NCBI GenBank assembly: GCA_963709645.1
Contig: CAVPXP010000005.1
Location: 62,001-126,000, forward strand
Direction: 5' to 3'
From: DYRB01 sp963709645
GTDB taxonomy: Bacteria; Pseudomonadota; Gammaproteobacteria; Chromatiales; Chromatiaceae
DNA length: 64,000 nt
The translations under genes and the position numbers were made by a program. The notes below the pieces were generated by a model. The model was given only the letters and a program-made list of their open reading frames with translations. It ran no database searches and had not been told where the DNA came from. Within the stretch, counting starts at the first letter, position 1, and every line of letters begins with the position of its first letter. Of the stretch, positions 8,616-17,781 are shown in pieces.

Positions 8616-9530
8616 CTAAAGCGCGGCGAAATCGGCGGCCATCCGACGGCGCAGGGCGGCATCTGGAATGGGGCCGAGGCCGGCCCCCATGTTCTCCTGC
8701 ATGTGGGCCACCTGGCTCGTGGCTGGGATGGCGCAGGTAACGGCCGGGTGGGAGACGATGAACTTGAGCAGGACCTGGGGCCAGCCGGTGCAGCCGATCT
8801 CCGCGGCCCAGCCAGGCAACGGATGGCCCTGGCTGCGGGCGACCAGCTCGCCGCGCCGCAGTGGGCGGTTGGCGATGACCGCGATGCCGCGCTCGGCGGC
8901 CAGGGGCAAAAGCCGGGCCTCGGCCTCCCGGTCGGCGATGTTGTAGGTGAGCTGGACGAAGTCGATGGGTTCCGACTTCATGATCTGCTCCAGCTCCGCG
9001 TGGCGGCGACCATGGGACGTGGTCACCCCGAGATAGCGCAGGCGTCCCTGGGTCTTCATGGCCTTGAGGGTCTCCAGGTGGTCGCGCCAGGCAAGCAGGT
9101 TGTGGACCTGGAGTAGGTCGAAGCGGTCGACGCCCCAGAGCCGCTGGGACTCGGCAATCTCCGCCGGGCCATTGGCCCCGGACTCGGTCCAGACCTTGGT
9201 GGCGGCGAAGAGCCCCGCGGGCCGCTGGAGCCGGGCCAGCGCCTTGCCCACGACGGCCTCCGCCGAACCATACATAGGCGATGAGTCGATCATGCCGCCG
9301 CCAGCGGCAAAGAAGGCCCGGAGGATCTCAGCGCGGACGGCCACGGCCTGCGGATCCGAGCCGACATTGAAGGTGATCCAGGTCCCCATACCGATGGCCG
9401 GCATGGGCCCGCCGCTGGAGGGGATGGGCTTGGCCAGGCGTGCCGAGGTGTCGGCGGCGGCGATGGACGCGCCAGGGAGCAGTCCGGCGCAGGTACCAGC
9501 GATAGCGGTCAGAAAGGTGCGGCGTCGCAT
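8616..9530 (-). CDS. Tat-exported aldo/keto reductase
   Basis: A 304-residue aldo/keto reductase with a twin-arginine-type leader (MRRRTFLTAIAGTCAGLLPGASIAAADT). The AKR catalytic tetrad is visible: Asp in MIDSSPMYGSAE, Tyr in the same motif, Lys in FAATKVWTE and His in LLQVHNLL. The barrel continues to TCAIPATSQVAHMQEN, the cofactor-binding segment. Most AKRs are cytoplasmic NADPH enzymes; export of a folded holoenzyme by Tat would place it in the periplasm, and the physiological substrate is unknown. It is followed at 17 bases by the DUF6064 gene. Confidence 0.9.
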   Translation of the reverse strand: MRRRTFLTAIAGTCAGLLPGASIAAADTSARLAKPIPSSGGPMPAIGMGTWITFNVGSDPQAVAVRAEILRAFFAAGGGMIDSSPMYGSAEAVVGKALARLQRPAGLFAATKVWTESGANGPAEIAESQRLWGVDRFDLLQVHNLLAWRDHLETLKAMKTQGRLRYLGVTTSHGRRHAELEQIMKSEPIDFVQLTYNIADREAEARLLPLAAERGIAVIANRPLRRGELVARSQGHPLPGWAAEIGCTGWPQVLLKFIVSHPAVTCAIPATSQVAHMQENMGAGLGPIPDAALRRRMAADFAAL

Positions 9531-9620
9531 GGCTTGAAGGTCGCTCCGTTACAGCCCCGCAGAAGGGCGAGAAAGTGAGGATCGAGGGATATTTGGGCCC
9601 AAAAGCACAAAAGCAGCGCC

Positions 9621-9685
9621 GGGGTCTATAGAAAAGCAGAGCGCGCGATGTATGGCGATAGTCAGATGCTCTGTTTATAGACCCC
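9621..9685. repeat. Imperfect inverted repeat upstream of the aldo/keto reductase
   Basis: GGGGTCTATAGAAAAGCAGAGC at 9621-9642 pairs imperfectly with GCTCTGTTTATAGACCCC at 9668-9685, giving a stem of about 18 bp around a 25-base loop. It lies between the reductase (start 9530) and the papain-like protease (stop 9751). It could be a REP-like unit or part of the termination/promoter region; the sequence does not decide. Confidence 0.5.
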
Positions 9686-9750
9686 TTTCCTGGCGTTCCC
9701 GAGGCATTGGGCGCTGCGACCCCGGGGCGCTGGATGACCCCGGCGATGCG

Positions 9751-10281
9751 CTACACCTTGAAGTAGTGGAGTGGGTACCATTGGAAGGTATGTGCCAGCC
9801 CCTTGGTATTGCCGCGACCATGTAGCACCCAGTCCAATGGCTTGGTCTGCATTTCTAAGGCTTCCCAGGGACCAGTCTCATACCAGGGATCGAAACATTC
9901 GACTTTGGTGTCAGATACCCCGGTGATCACGATGACGTGATTGCTGGACTCGAACCAGCGTCCCGTCGCCCATACGGGACTCCTGCGCACATGCTGCTTG
10001 AGGTCGTGCTCGGTCACCGGCTGTCCATAACCGCTGCAGCCCAAGCCAAGCGCCTGAGCGGCCTTCTTGTTGTCCTTGAGGTGGAGACCGCTGTGCAGCG
10101 CCTCGTTTACGTCAATGCCGGCTTCCCCCAACACTCTGAGCACGTATGGCTCAACATCCTTCCGTGCCATGCCGCCCCAGCCGAACAGCATTGTGTACCC
10201 AGCCAGCCAGCACCGGCTTATCGTGGATTGCGGCACGCCCTGCATATGCTGGTAATGCGGACAACGCACAAACTCACTCAT
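9751..10281 (-). CDS. Papain-like cysteine peptidase family protein
   Basis: A 176-residue protein with the papain-fold signature. The likely nucleophile lies in STISRCWLAGYTMLFGW (Cys 24) and the His in SNHVIVITGVSD, followed by KVECFDPWYETGP, which resembles the Asp/Asn strand of C39/C70-like peptidases. There is no signal peptide and no immunity-like partner nearby. It sits alone among transposon remnants, upstream of RAYT copy 2. It could act on protein or peptidoglycan amide bonds, or be a cargo toxin of a mobile element. The family call is firmer than the role. Confidence 0.7.
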   Translation of the reverse strand: MSEFVRCPHYQHMQGVPQSTISRCWLAGYTMLFGWGGMARKDVEPYVLRVLGEAGIDVNEALHSGLHLKDNKKAAQALGLGCSGYGQPVTEHDLKQHVRRSPVWATGRWFESSNHVIVITGVSDTKVECFDPWYETGPWEALEMQTKPLDWVLHGRGNTKGLAHTFQWYPLHYFKV

Positions 10282-10373
10282 CGTCGACCTCCCGGGCCTT
10301 CGACCCAGCTGCTGCTAGTCCGCCAGTCGGCCCAGGCCGACGTAGCGAGGTCCCCAGACCGGGGACAGGTCAT

Positions 10374-11246
10374 CTATTCCCCGCTTTGCGAAATACGCTG
10401 AATTTCATGGCGTTTCACGGCCCGGCTGACCGTCATACGGCTGACGCCGAAATGCTCGGCAATCGCTTGCATGCTGTAGGCGCCGGTTCGGTACGCCTCG
10501 GCAAGTGCTCGGTCTCGTTCGGCGTAGCGCGACGCATAATAGTCCAGCGACTTCTCGACGGGACGACGTTGGCGCTTCGGTATCTCTCGCAACGGACGCG
10601 CGGGATCGATCAACGTCCTGCATCTGTTGGACGAATTGCTCGGAGCCCAAGTAGACCTGATTTTTCAGCTCGAGCCAAGGACTGGAGGCGCCGATCCCCT
10701 CGGCGACAAACCGTCGGTATCCGGCCGCCGCTTCCTGGCGAGTGTCGGCGAACGCGCGCAACAGCCAGTCGGTCGCCAAGAACGGCGGGGCCGTTTCCTG
10801 TCCTGCAGTCGCCCGATAACTGCTCCAAGGCCACTCCTCGGGTCGGCGCACCATGTTGGCCCGGACCGGGTTTAGCACCACGTAGCGTGCGAGCTCAAGG
10901 AGGTAGCTGTCCTTCTCGACCAGGATGCCTTTGAAGCGTCCCTGAAAGAGGTGGCCAACGCGCCCATGGGTGCGGTTGACGTGCTGGGTATAGACCCCGT
11001 TCAGCTGTCGCATCCCTTTGGAAAGATTGGCATCCGGCGTTTCCACCAACAGGTGGTAGTGGTTGGTCATCAGGCAGAAGGCATGGCAGATCCAGTTGAA
11101 GCGCTCGCAGGTGCGCGCCCAGGATGTCCAGGAACATCGCTCGGTCGTCGTCGCACGTTCCCGAGGAAGATGCTGCGCCGCTCGTTACCGCGCGCTGTGA
11201 CGTGATACAGCGCACCAGCAAACTCAAGCCGCAACGGTCTGGCCAT
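10374..11246 (-). pseudogene. RAYT transposase, copy 2, frameshifted
   Basis: The start region MARPLRLEFAGALYHVTARGNERRSIFLG is at 11246. The frame then breaks near 11150, DDRAMFLDILGAHL continues in another frame, and the catalytic block MTNHYHLLVETPDANLSKGMRQLNG from 11070 is in a third. A further shift near 10615 moves the C-terminal part (DRALAEAYRTGAYSMQAIAEHFGVSRMTVSRAVKRHE), a helix-turn-helix, out of frame. It is clearly a Y1-type REP-associated transposase and is not expressible as one protein. Its 5' ~390 bp are nearly identical to RAYT copy 3. Confidence 0.85.
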
Positions 11247-11321
11247 GGCCCGTTTACCCTCGTCTTGACCACCTGCAGCAAGCATAGATCGAGAGTACTC
11301 TGTGGGCAATGTGAGACCTGA
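10930..11321. repeat. Long direct repeat, unit A (RAYT 5' region)
   Basis: This stretch matches 11875-12258 at roughly 95% by eye, and both copies end in the same GTGGGCAATGTGAGACCTGA. The shared segment spans the 5' half of the RAYT gene plus its upstream flank. The unit may have arisen by duplication or by two insertions of the same element. Confidence 0.8.
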
Positions 11322-11368
11322 ACATCCCGCTGAAACCTTCATAGCCCACGCGGATGTCTATTCGCTCG

Positions 11369-11858
11369 CTAATCACGAATTGCATAGTCGCGATCCTGCT
11401 TGAGCATTTGAAAGATCACGCGGCACAGATGGCGACCCAGCGCGCGAATCGCCTGGTTGTGGGTTTTCCCCTCGTTGCGTTTTTTTTCGTAATAGGGCTG
11501 CGAGGCGGGGACCGATCGCGACGGCGACCACCGTCGGTCATCATCGCCGCCTTGGCGCGAGTATCGGCGATGGCGCGGCGCCAGTCGGTCTGCTGTTAAA
11601 CGGCGCTGTGATCGAGGTTGGTCTTGCCCAGGTAGAGGGCCAGACTCGCCCGATGGCAACACCGTTCCAGGGTGCCGATCTCCTCGGGTCGCGGAGCAGA
11701 CCAGCGCGAACCGGGGATAGTACGATGCGTCGGGCGATTTGGGAGACCGCCTGAGGGCTTGGCGGCGTCTCTCCAGGGCCTTGATCTGGACGCGCAGGTC
11801 CAGCACCCGGCGGGCGTCGGCGACGATCATGGGGCCGGCATAGGCGACCTCGTGGCTG
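11369..11858 (-). pseudogene. IS110-family transposase C-terminal remnant
   Basis: The C-terminal signature of IS110/IS1111-type recombinases is present: PYYEKKRNEGKTHNQAIRAL, then GRHLCRVIFQMLKQDRDYAI. Pieces such as LALYLGKTNLDHSAV and MIVADARRVLDLRVQIKALERR occur upstream in other frames. At least two frame changes and the absence of the N-terminal DEDD catalytic part show decay. It abuts, and seems to have truncated, RAYT copy 3, forming part of a nested array of mobile-element debris. Confidence 0.75.
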
Positions 11859-12182
11859 AAGAATACCTTTGAAGCGCCCTTGGAAAAGGTGCCCAACCCG
11901 CCCACGGCTGCGGTTGACATGCTGGGTATAGACCCCGTTCAGCTGTCGCATCCCTTTGGAAAGATTGGCATCCGGCGTTTCCACCAGCAGGTGGTAGTGG
12001 TTGGTCATCAGGCAGAAGGCATGGCAGATCCAGTTGAAGCGCTCGCAGGTCCGCCCCAGGATGTCCAGAAACGCCACGCGGTCTTCGTCGCCGTCCCCGA
12101 GGAAGATACTGCGCCGCTCGTTGCCGCGCGCTGTGACGTGATACACCGCGCCAGCGAACTCAAGCCGCAAAGGTCTGGCCAT
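11859..12182 (-). pseudogene. RAYT transposase, copy 3, N-terminal fragment
   Basis: 108 residues from MARPLRLEFAGAVYHVTARG to the catalytic NHYHLLVETPDANLSKGM and HLFQGRFKGIL are in one frame, after which the sequence switches abruptly to the IS110-type remnant. The open frame is extended at both ends (11541-12440), giving a chimeric ORF. It carries the first ~40 codons of the IS4-type transposase, a low-complexity Gly-Ala linker from tandem repeats, the RAYT N-terminus and out-of-frame IS110 sequence. This ORF is an artefact of nesting. Confidence 0.8.
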
Positions 12183-12258
12183 GGCCCGTTTACCCTCGTC
12201 TTGACCACCTGCAGCAAGCATAGATCGAGAGTACTCTGTGGGCAATGTGAGACCTGAC
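11875..12258. repeat. Long direct repeat, unit B (RAYT 5' region)
   Basis: Second copy of the segment at 10930-11321, including the HUH motif region and the upstream flank ending GTGGGCAATGTGAGACCTGA. Spacing between the two starts is about 945 bases. Confidence 0.8.
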
Positions 12259-12312
12259 CCCGCGCCTGACCCCGCGCCTGCGGACCCCGCGCCTGCGACC
12301 CCGCGCCTGCGC
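12254..12312. repeat. Short tandem repeat, GACCCCGCGCCT-type units
   Basis: About four to five imperfect copies of a 10-13 bp unit (core GACCCCGCGCCT) lie between the RAYT copy 3 upstream flank and the IS4-type fragment. Related GACCCCGG/GGGGTC words recur near other elements of the window, so this may be the expanded end sequence of the RAYT element. Confidence 0.6.
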
Positions 12313-12559
12313 CGCGCCGCGACCCGCTCCAGCAGCCGTGGCCCGGTCAACAGGTTGAACATGGTGTCAGAGTCGGCGTTGACCGCATGATGGCGGACGC
12401 GTCGTTGTTGCCCGGACACCGGGCGACGGCTAGCATGCATTTGGGCTGGCTCCTCGGGTGGTTGCTGCGGTCTCGCAACCTTCAGCTTACCATCTGGGCC
12501 AGCCAGCCCCTATTTTATCGCTAATAATCAGATGGTTGGCCTTAAGTCAGTGCCATTCG
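12311..12559 (-). mobile_element. IS4-type element, end fragment
   Basis: This piece carries one terminal inverted repeat (12541-12559, CTTAAGTCAGTGCCATTCG), the GAGGAG ribosome site and the first ~40 codons of a transposase (MHASRRPVSGQQRRV...MFNLLTGPRLLERV) similar but not identical to the intact element at 4846-6445. The rest is missing and replaced by tandem repeat and RAYT sequence. Divergence from the intact copy shows it is an older insertion. Confidence 0.8.
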
Positions 12560-12605
12560 TGCTATGCACTATTTGGAGGTCGGACATCGACAATGGAGGC
12601 ACTGA

Positions 12606-13229
12606 ATGGTTGTCAGATTCGATACGTTTAAGTTCAGACTCATTATCGCGAATATCATGGCTGCGGCAATCGAGTATCGCATCGGTAAAGACCGGCGGGG
12701 CAAAATTCTGGGCAAAGTGCCAACCATAGGGATGGGGTCGCATCTGCTGAACGGCAACGTCACCAGCCTCGACTGCTCGGGTTTTGTGCGCTATGTAGTC
12801 TACGGCGCGACCAACGGGCTGCTCGATCTGACAGGCGGTTCTGACTCGCAGCGCAAGATTCTGGAGGGCAAGGATTTCGACCACTTTGATTTAACTGTCA
12901 GAATATCGAGAAAACAATACTATCAACGTGAAGCAGCGAAAATCGATGACCACGTGCGCATCGGATTTCGAGAGACCACCTATGAAAAGAATGCAGACGG
13001 CACCAACAAAAAGAACACGGCCGGCAGACTCGTTGTTGCCGATGAAGGTGTCGGGCACGTCTGGCTGATCGTCAACGGCAAGACCTATGAGTCGACGACA
13101 AAGACGGGGCCCTCGGGACAACGGAACGATGGCCCATGCTCGCTCGACTGGAATCAGAGAGAATCCGAGGCGAGTGATATTTTCCTGCTCGGGATCGCGC
13201 CCGGATTCAGCGCATTGACGATTCAGTGA
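12606..13229 (+). CDS. NlpC/P60-like (papain-fold) hydrolase, putative
   Basis: A 207-residue protein with a likely Cys nucleophile in TSLDCSGFVRYVVYG and a catalytic His in GVGHVWLIVNGKTYEST, about 110 residues apart, as in NlpC/P60 and related peptidoglycan amidases. There is no signal peptide. It begins only 46 bases after the IS4-type end, so the first ~17 residues may not be native; MAAAIEYRIGKDRRG at residue 18 is an alternative start. Base composition is noticeably more AT-rich than the neighbours, suggesting recent acquisition. A role as a lytic effector or as a cell-wall enzyme is possible. No immunity gene is visible. Confidence 0.6.
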   Translation: MVVRFDTFKFRLIIANIMAAAIEYRIGKDRRGKILGKVPTIGMGSHLLNGNVTSLDCSGFVRYVVYGATNGLLDLTGGSDSQRKILEGKDFDHFDLTVRISRKQYYQREAAKIDDHVRIGFRETTYEKNADGTNKKNTAGRLVVADEGVGHVWLIVNGKTYESTTKTGPSGQRNDGPCSLDWNQRESEASDIFLLGIAPGFSALTIQ

Positions 13230-13505
13230 GCTGAGTCAGCGCTTGGACTGACTTTCGCAGAATATCGGCCACCTCGACATCAATGTCGACAAGCGAGTTT
13301 CGGGCGGCGCTGTCAGAATCCAATGGAATCCTAGTATTTGACCCGCCCTACGCGCCATTCGAATCTAGGAGCGGGAGCGCCGGCGGAGCGCCAGGGTCAG
13401 GCGGAGCGCCGGGGTCTAGTCTTGCAATCCAGCACCGAGGCATTGGTATCGGAGAATATGTCAGGTCTTGCATCGTCCATCGGCTGAGAAGCGCAACACC
13501 AAAGC

Positions 13506-16276
13506 TCACCCCACAAACCGGCACTGACTCGCCGCCGTCCGCGTATCCATATTCCGCCCGCGCGTTGCATGGTCCTCGATCTCCGCCGCCTCGCCGACCA
13601 CGCGGCCGTAGAGGAAGGTGGTGAAGGCACCGTATCTCCAGGAACCGGCCGTCGATCTCGCCGTTGACGTAGGGCCGCCACAGCATCTTCAGCAGGATCA
13701 CGGCGATGACGGCGTCGATGTTGACGCAGTAGACGTTGCTGCTGACCCCGTAGCTGGCCAGGGCCTGGACCAGCTCGTGGTAGAACTCGTGAAAGACGTT
13801 GTAGCTCCCGCGCTCGCGGAACAGGTCGCGGACATAGACCTCGCGCGGGTCGAGGTTGACCTCCTTGCCCTTGAAGACCGGGTGGTTGACGCAGGGGATC
13901 TTCGCGTAGGACAGGTTGCCGGCGGCCTTGGCCTTGGTCTTGTACGCCTTGTAGTCGAGGGCGTAGTCGGCGGCGATGCGCACCAGGTCCAGGCCGTGGG
14001 CGGGGTCGCCAGGGTCGGCCAGGCTCAGCCCGCCGAAGCGCTCGATCAGGAACTGCATGGCCTCGAAGCCGTTGCCACCGTGGGCGAAGCCGGTGTGGCT
14101 CAGGAAGCCGACGTAGGCCTTGTTGACCTGGACCCGCTCCGGCACCTCGGGGCCGTCGGCGCTGACCGCGCCCTTGGCGCCCTGGGCGGAGATGGTGCCG
14201 GGTCCGTTGGAGGCGGTGAGCCCCAGCAGCACGGTGAAGGCGAAGCGCTCGTCCTCGCCGGGCCGGCGCGCCAGCAGGGCCAGGTAGGCGGTCTCGGTGA
14301 AGCTCCAGCCGGCGATCAGCTCGCGCATGGGGACCCCGCCGAAGGTCGTCCGCCGTCTGCCGCTCCGGCGGCACCGAGGCGCCCGACCACGGCGCCGACG
14401 ATGCGCAGGTGCCAGGGCAGGTTGGACAGGGTGGTCACCGAGATGCGCTTGTGCAGCAGGGGCCGCCAGGCCAGATGGCAGCAGATGGCGGCGAGCACGG
14501 CGTCCGCGCTCGGATGGGTGCCGTGGCGCTCGCCGAGCGCGATCAGGAAGCGCAGGAAGACGGATCCGGCCGCCCCGCGGGCAAGGGCGCCGGCCAGCAT
14601 CGCCTCGGCCAGCGGGTCGGGCTCCGCGGTGGTCAAGACCTGGGTCTGGTCGCGCTTCCGCGGCCGCCACCTGGGCGTCGACGTCGAAGGCCGCGTCCGA
14701 CGGGTCCGTCAGGCCGGACTCCCGGAACAGCGCCAGCAGCGTCTCCACCGCGATGCCGCGCGCCCTCCAGCATCTTCGGCCCCAGCATGGCGACGGCCGC
14801 GCACAGGGCCGTGTTGGGGCTGTTGCCGGCCTCGCGGGCGGCCTGGGCGGCGGCGAGCATGGGCGTCCCGGCCAGGTTGACGTAGGCGTTGAGCACCAGG
14901 TTGGCGAGCGCGCGCCCGTCGTCGTCCGGGTACTCGCGGACCAGCGCGAGCACCAGGTTGTCCTCGTAGGGCCGGGTGGCCAGGTCCAGGATGCTGGCGC
15001 CGTGCAGGCGGGTGACCTGGGTCACCGGGTCCATCATGGACGCGCCGGAGGCGTCCTTCATGCTCTCGCGCGGCTGGATGACGCCGAGCTGGCGGTTGAC
15101 CGCCTCGATCTGCTCCCGGTAGGGCTCCACGGCGGGCACCGGGCGCACGTCGAGCTCCGGCGGCAGGGCCAGGCCGGTGTCGTCCGCGAACCAGCACTTC
15201 ATGGACAGGTCGCCGTGGGGGGCGAAGTCCGGCGCCTGGCCGTTCAGGGCCATGACCGCGGTCATCGCGGCCGGCACGTCGGCGATGTTGGTCACCACCG
15301 CACCCTTGGCGGAGCAGATGGGGTTGTCGGCGGTGAAGATGTCATCCACGCCGAGCTTATCCATGAACCAGCGCTCCTTGGCTGCCGGCGTTGTCGCCGC
15401 TGCCGGCGATGGCCCCGGCATGGCCGCAGGCCTTGGTCAGGCGGTCCTTCCAGCGCCCGACCACGCAGGCGACCACGGGCTTTTCGAACGACCAGGTCCT
15501 GCTCGTAGTAGCCGCCAGGCTCGATGTACATCACCGCGGCCCGGCTGCGCGGGTCCTTGTGGAAGGCGTTGGTGAACTCCGGCGCGGCGAAGTGGATGTA
15601 GACGTCCTTGCCAGACGACAGGGACACGGTCGTGCCCCAGCCGGCGGTGAGCAGGTAGACGGCGATGGTGGTGGTGAAGTTGCCGGAGTTGGAGTAGATG
15701 GCCACCGAGCCCGGCACCAGGGACTCGGCCGGATGGCTGCCGCCCAGGGCGCCGCCGATGCGCACGTGCTGGTGGGCGTCGGCGATCACCGAGGCAGTTG
15801 CCGCCGAAGACGTCCACGCCCTGGAACTGGCAGTACTGGCGGATGATCCGGGCGTCGCTCAGCGGCACCTTCTCGGTGATGATGATCACGCGGACCAGGC
15901 TGGGATTGACCCGCACCGCCTCGATCACCGCGTCCTTAACGCCCGCGGGCGGGACGTAGACCACCGCCACGTTGAACTTGCGCCCGGCGGCCAGGGCCTC
16001 GGCGACGGTGTTGTAGACGGGGATGTCGTTCAGCTCGGTCTTGAGCACGGAGCCGGAGCGCCCGGGCTGGACGCCGCAGACCACGTTGCCGCCGGAGTAG
16101 ACATGGCTGACCGGGGTGACGGTGCGGCTCTCGGTGCCCAGGATGTTGAGCACGCAGACGCGGTCGTCGCGCGTGGCGAGCTTGGTCAGCGAGTCGAGGC
16201 CGACGAAATAGTGCGGGAACTCGGGGATGCCCTTGCAGCGCCCCGACTCCCGAATGTGGGCGATGTTGCCAATCAT
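13506..16276 (-). pseudogene. aclA: ATP citrate lyase, large (alpha) subunit, multiply frameshifted
   Basis: Contains, in order, a succinyl-CoA-synthetase-alpha-like part (MIGNIAHIRESGRCKG start; VYSGGNVVCGVQPGRSGSVL; IYSNSGNFTTTIAVYLLTAGWG), the phospho-acceptor His in CGHAGAIAGSGDNAG (His codon at 15420-15422), a ~300-residue middle region and a citrate-synthase-like end (NGPGTISAQGAKGAVSADGP, GFLSHTGFAHGGNGFE, SNVYCVNIDAVIAVILL). The total of ~920 codons is longer than the ~600-residue chlorobial AclA. It cleaves citrate to acetyl-CoA and oxaloacetate in the reductive TCA cycle. Frame changes occur near 15800, 15490, 15385, 14765, 14660, 14390, 14346 and 13600, yet protein conservation resumes at once after each. 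It is either a young pseudogene or an indel-rich assembly. Confidence 0.85.
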
Positions 16277-17569
16277 TGGCTGGTCCCCGCTCTGTCCGCG
16301 GCGATGCCCATGCAGCGGGCGATCTCGGCCTTGCCGCCGTCGCGCATCCACTGGTCGATGGCGCGGGCGTAGTTGACCACCTCGCTCATGGCCGAGTCGT
16401 GGCCGAACATGCGGTAGGGGATGCCCAGCCCGTCGAGGGTGTCCTTCAGATAGGCCATGCCGCGGATCAGGTTGGGACCGCCGCGCCCGACCACGACGAA
16501 CAGGGGACGTGGACCCTGGGTATTGAAGTAGTCGCGCAGAGCATCGGCCATGGCGCGGAAGGTGGTGTAGATGTCCGTGTTGTTGGCCTTGCCGCCGATG
16601 ATGAACAGGACATTGGTCTGCGCCAGCCAGTGCTTGTAGACGATGCGGCTGATCTCGGCCATCTTCTGGTAGGGCGGGTTGCCGCCGAAGTCCGACGAGA
16701 TGGTGCCGCGGTCGCCCAGCAGCTCGGTCACCAGGGCATTGGCGCCGCCGCCGAAGGTCATGGCCGTGATGCTGCCCTGCTCGTTGATGACGAACACATC
16801 CGACTGGCCCTGGTAGGTGCGCAGCTCGTTGACCTCCAGCTCGAAGGCCGAGTAGTTGCTGGACTCCAGGCTGGGTGGCAGATTGAGCCGCTGCCAGGCG
16901 GGATCGTCGGTGTCGAAGCTGCACTTGAAGTCGCAGGCCACCGGCACCAGCCGCCCGTCCTCCTTGGGCATCATGCGGATCGGGTTCAGCTCCAGCATGC
17001 TCATGCCGTAGTTGTTGAACAGGTCCCACAGCTTGGGCAGTTGCTGCACCAGGGGGCTGATGATCTCGGCGGGGGCGTCGATGCTGTCCAGGGCATTGGC
17101 GACGATGAAGCCCTTGAATCCGGTCAGGGCGTCGAAGGGGATGCGGGCGATCTTGTCCGGCGGCAGATCCTCGATGTCCATGCCGCCGTGGTGGGTGATG
17201 GTCAGCGTCGGGGCGCGGAAGCGGGTGTCGTCGGCGATGGAGAAGTAGATCTCGTGCCTGGCGGGGATGGCGCTCTCGAAGGTCACTCCCTCGGCCTTCG
17301 CCACCGAGTGTCCCGACCCGGTGCTCGACGAAGAACAGGCGCTCCTTCTCGCGCATGGCGGTCGCCACGTCCTTGGCGTGACCGATCAGGCCGGCCTTGC
17401 CCTTCTTGCCGATGCCGCCCTTGAACACGGGCTTGATCAGTACGCTGCCGTAGCGGTCGATCAGGTCCTTGATCTGCTCGCCGGTCGCCTCCGGTCCGAG
17501 CACCTCGGAGGTCGGATAGTCCACGTAGTTGAGGAGCTTCGCCCCCCACAGCATCCCGGTGATCTGCAC
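16273..17569 (-). pseudogene. aclB: ATP citrate lyase, small (beta) subunit, single frameshift
   Basis: About 432 residues of the ATP-grasp/CoA-ligase subunit: MQITGMLWGAKLLNYVDYPT start, SVLIKPVFKGGIGKKGKAG (ATP-grasp), then LTITHHGGMDIEDLPPDKI, LELNPIRM, TAMTFGGGANALVTELLGD and FVVVGRGGPNLIRGM. A one-base insertion near 17310 (CGGGTCGGGACAC) shifts the frame between FFVEHRVG and VAKAEGVTF. The stop overlaps the aclA start by four bases (ATGA), so the two are translationally coupled. With AclA it forms the key enzyme of the reductive TCA cycle. The protein is well conserved throughout, so the frameshift should be checked against reads before calling it dead. Confidence 0.85.
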
Positions 17570-17781
17570 GGCTTATCCTCTGGAAACGGACGAAGGATGC
17601 GGCATGTCAAACGGGGCCACGACCTGTAACCCAGCTCAGGGAGTGGCGGACTAAGTTCTTGTCGCGTCTCCCGCGGCACCGCCACGAGGCGGCTATCCTA
17701 AACCCACCACGACAGAGAGGGCGAGCGCCCAACCGCACAGCCGGGTGGACCCTGGGGCCCCTGCGTCGCCCCGGCCTGCCT

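Noticed and set aside
9751..13229. The two papain-fold hydrolases as type VI secretion effectors
   Set aside because: No VgrG, PAAR, Hcp or immunity-like gene is in the window, and the motifs are shared by many amidases. The effector idea remains only a possibility.
13618..14880. A 420-codon plus-strand frame in the ATP citrate lyase region
   Set aside because: Antisense to aclA; Val/Asp/Gly/Arg-rich with no family pattern. The frameshifted aclA on the other strand explains the conserved segments.
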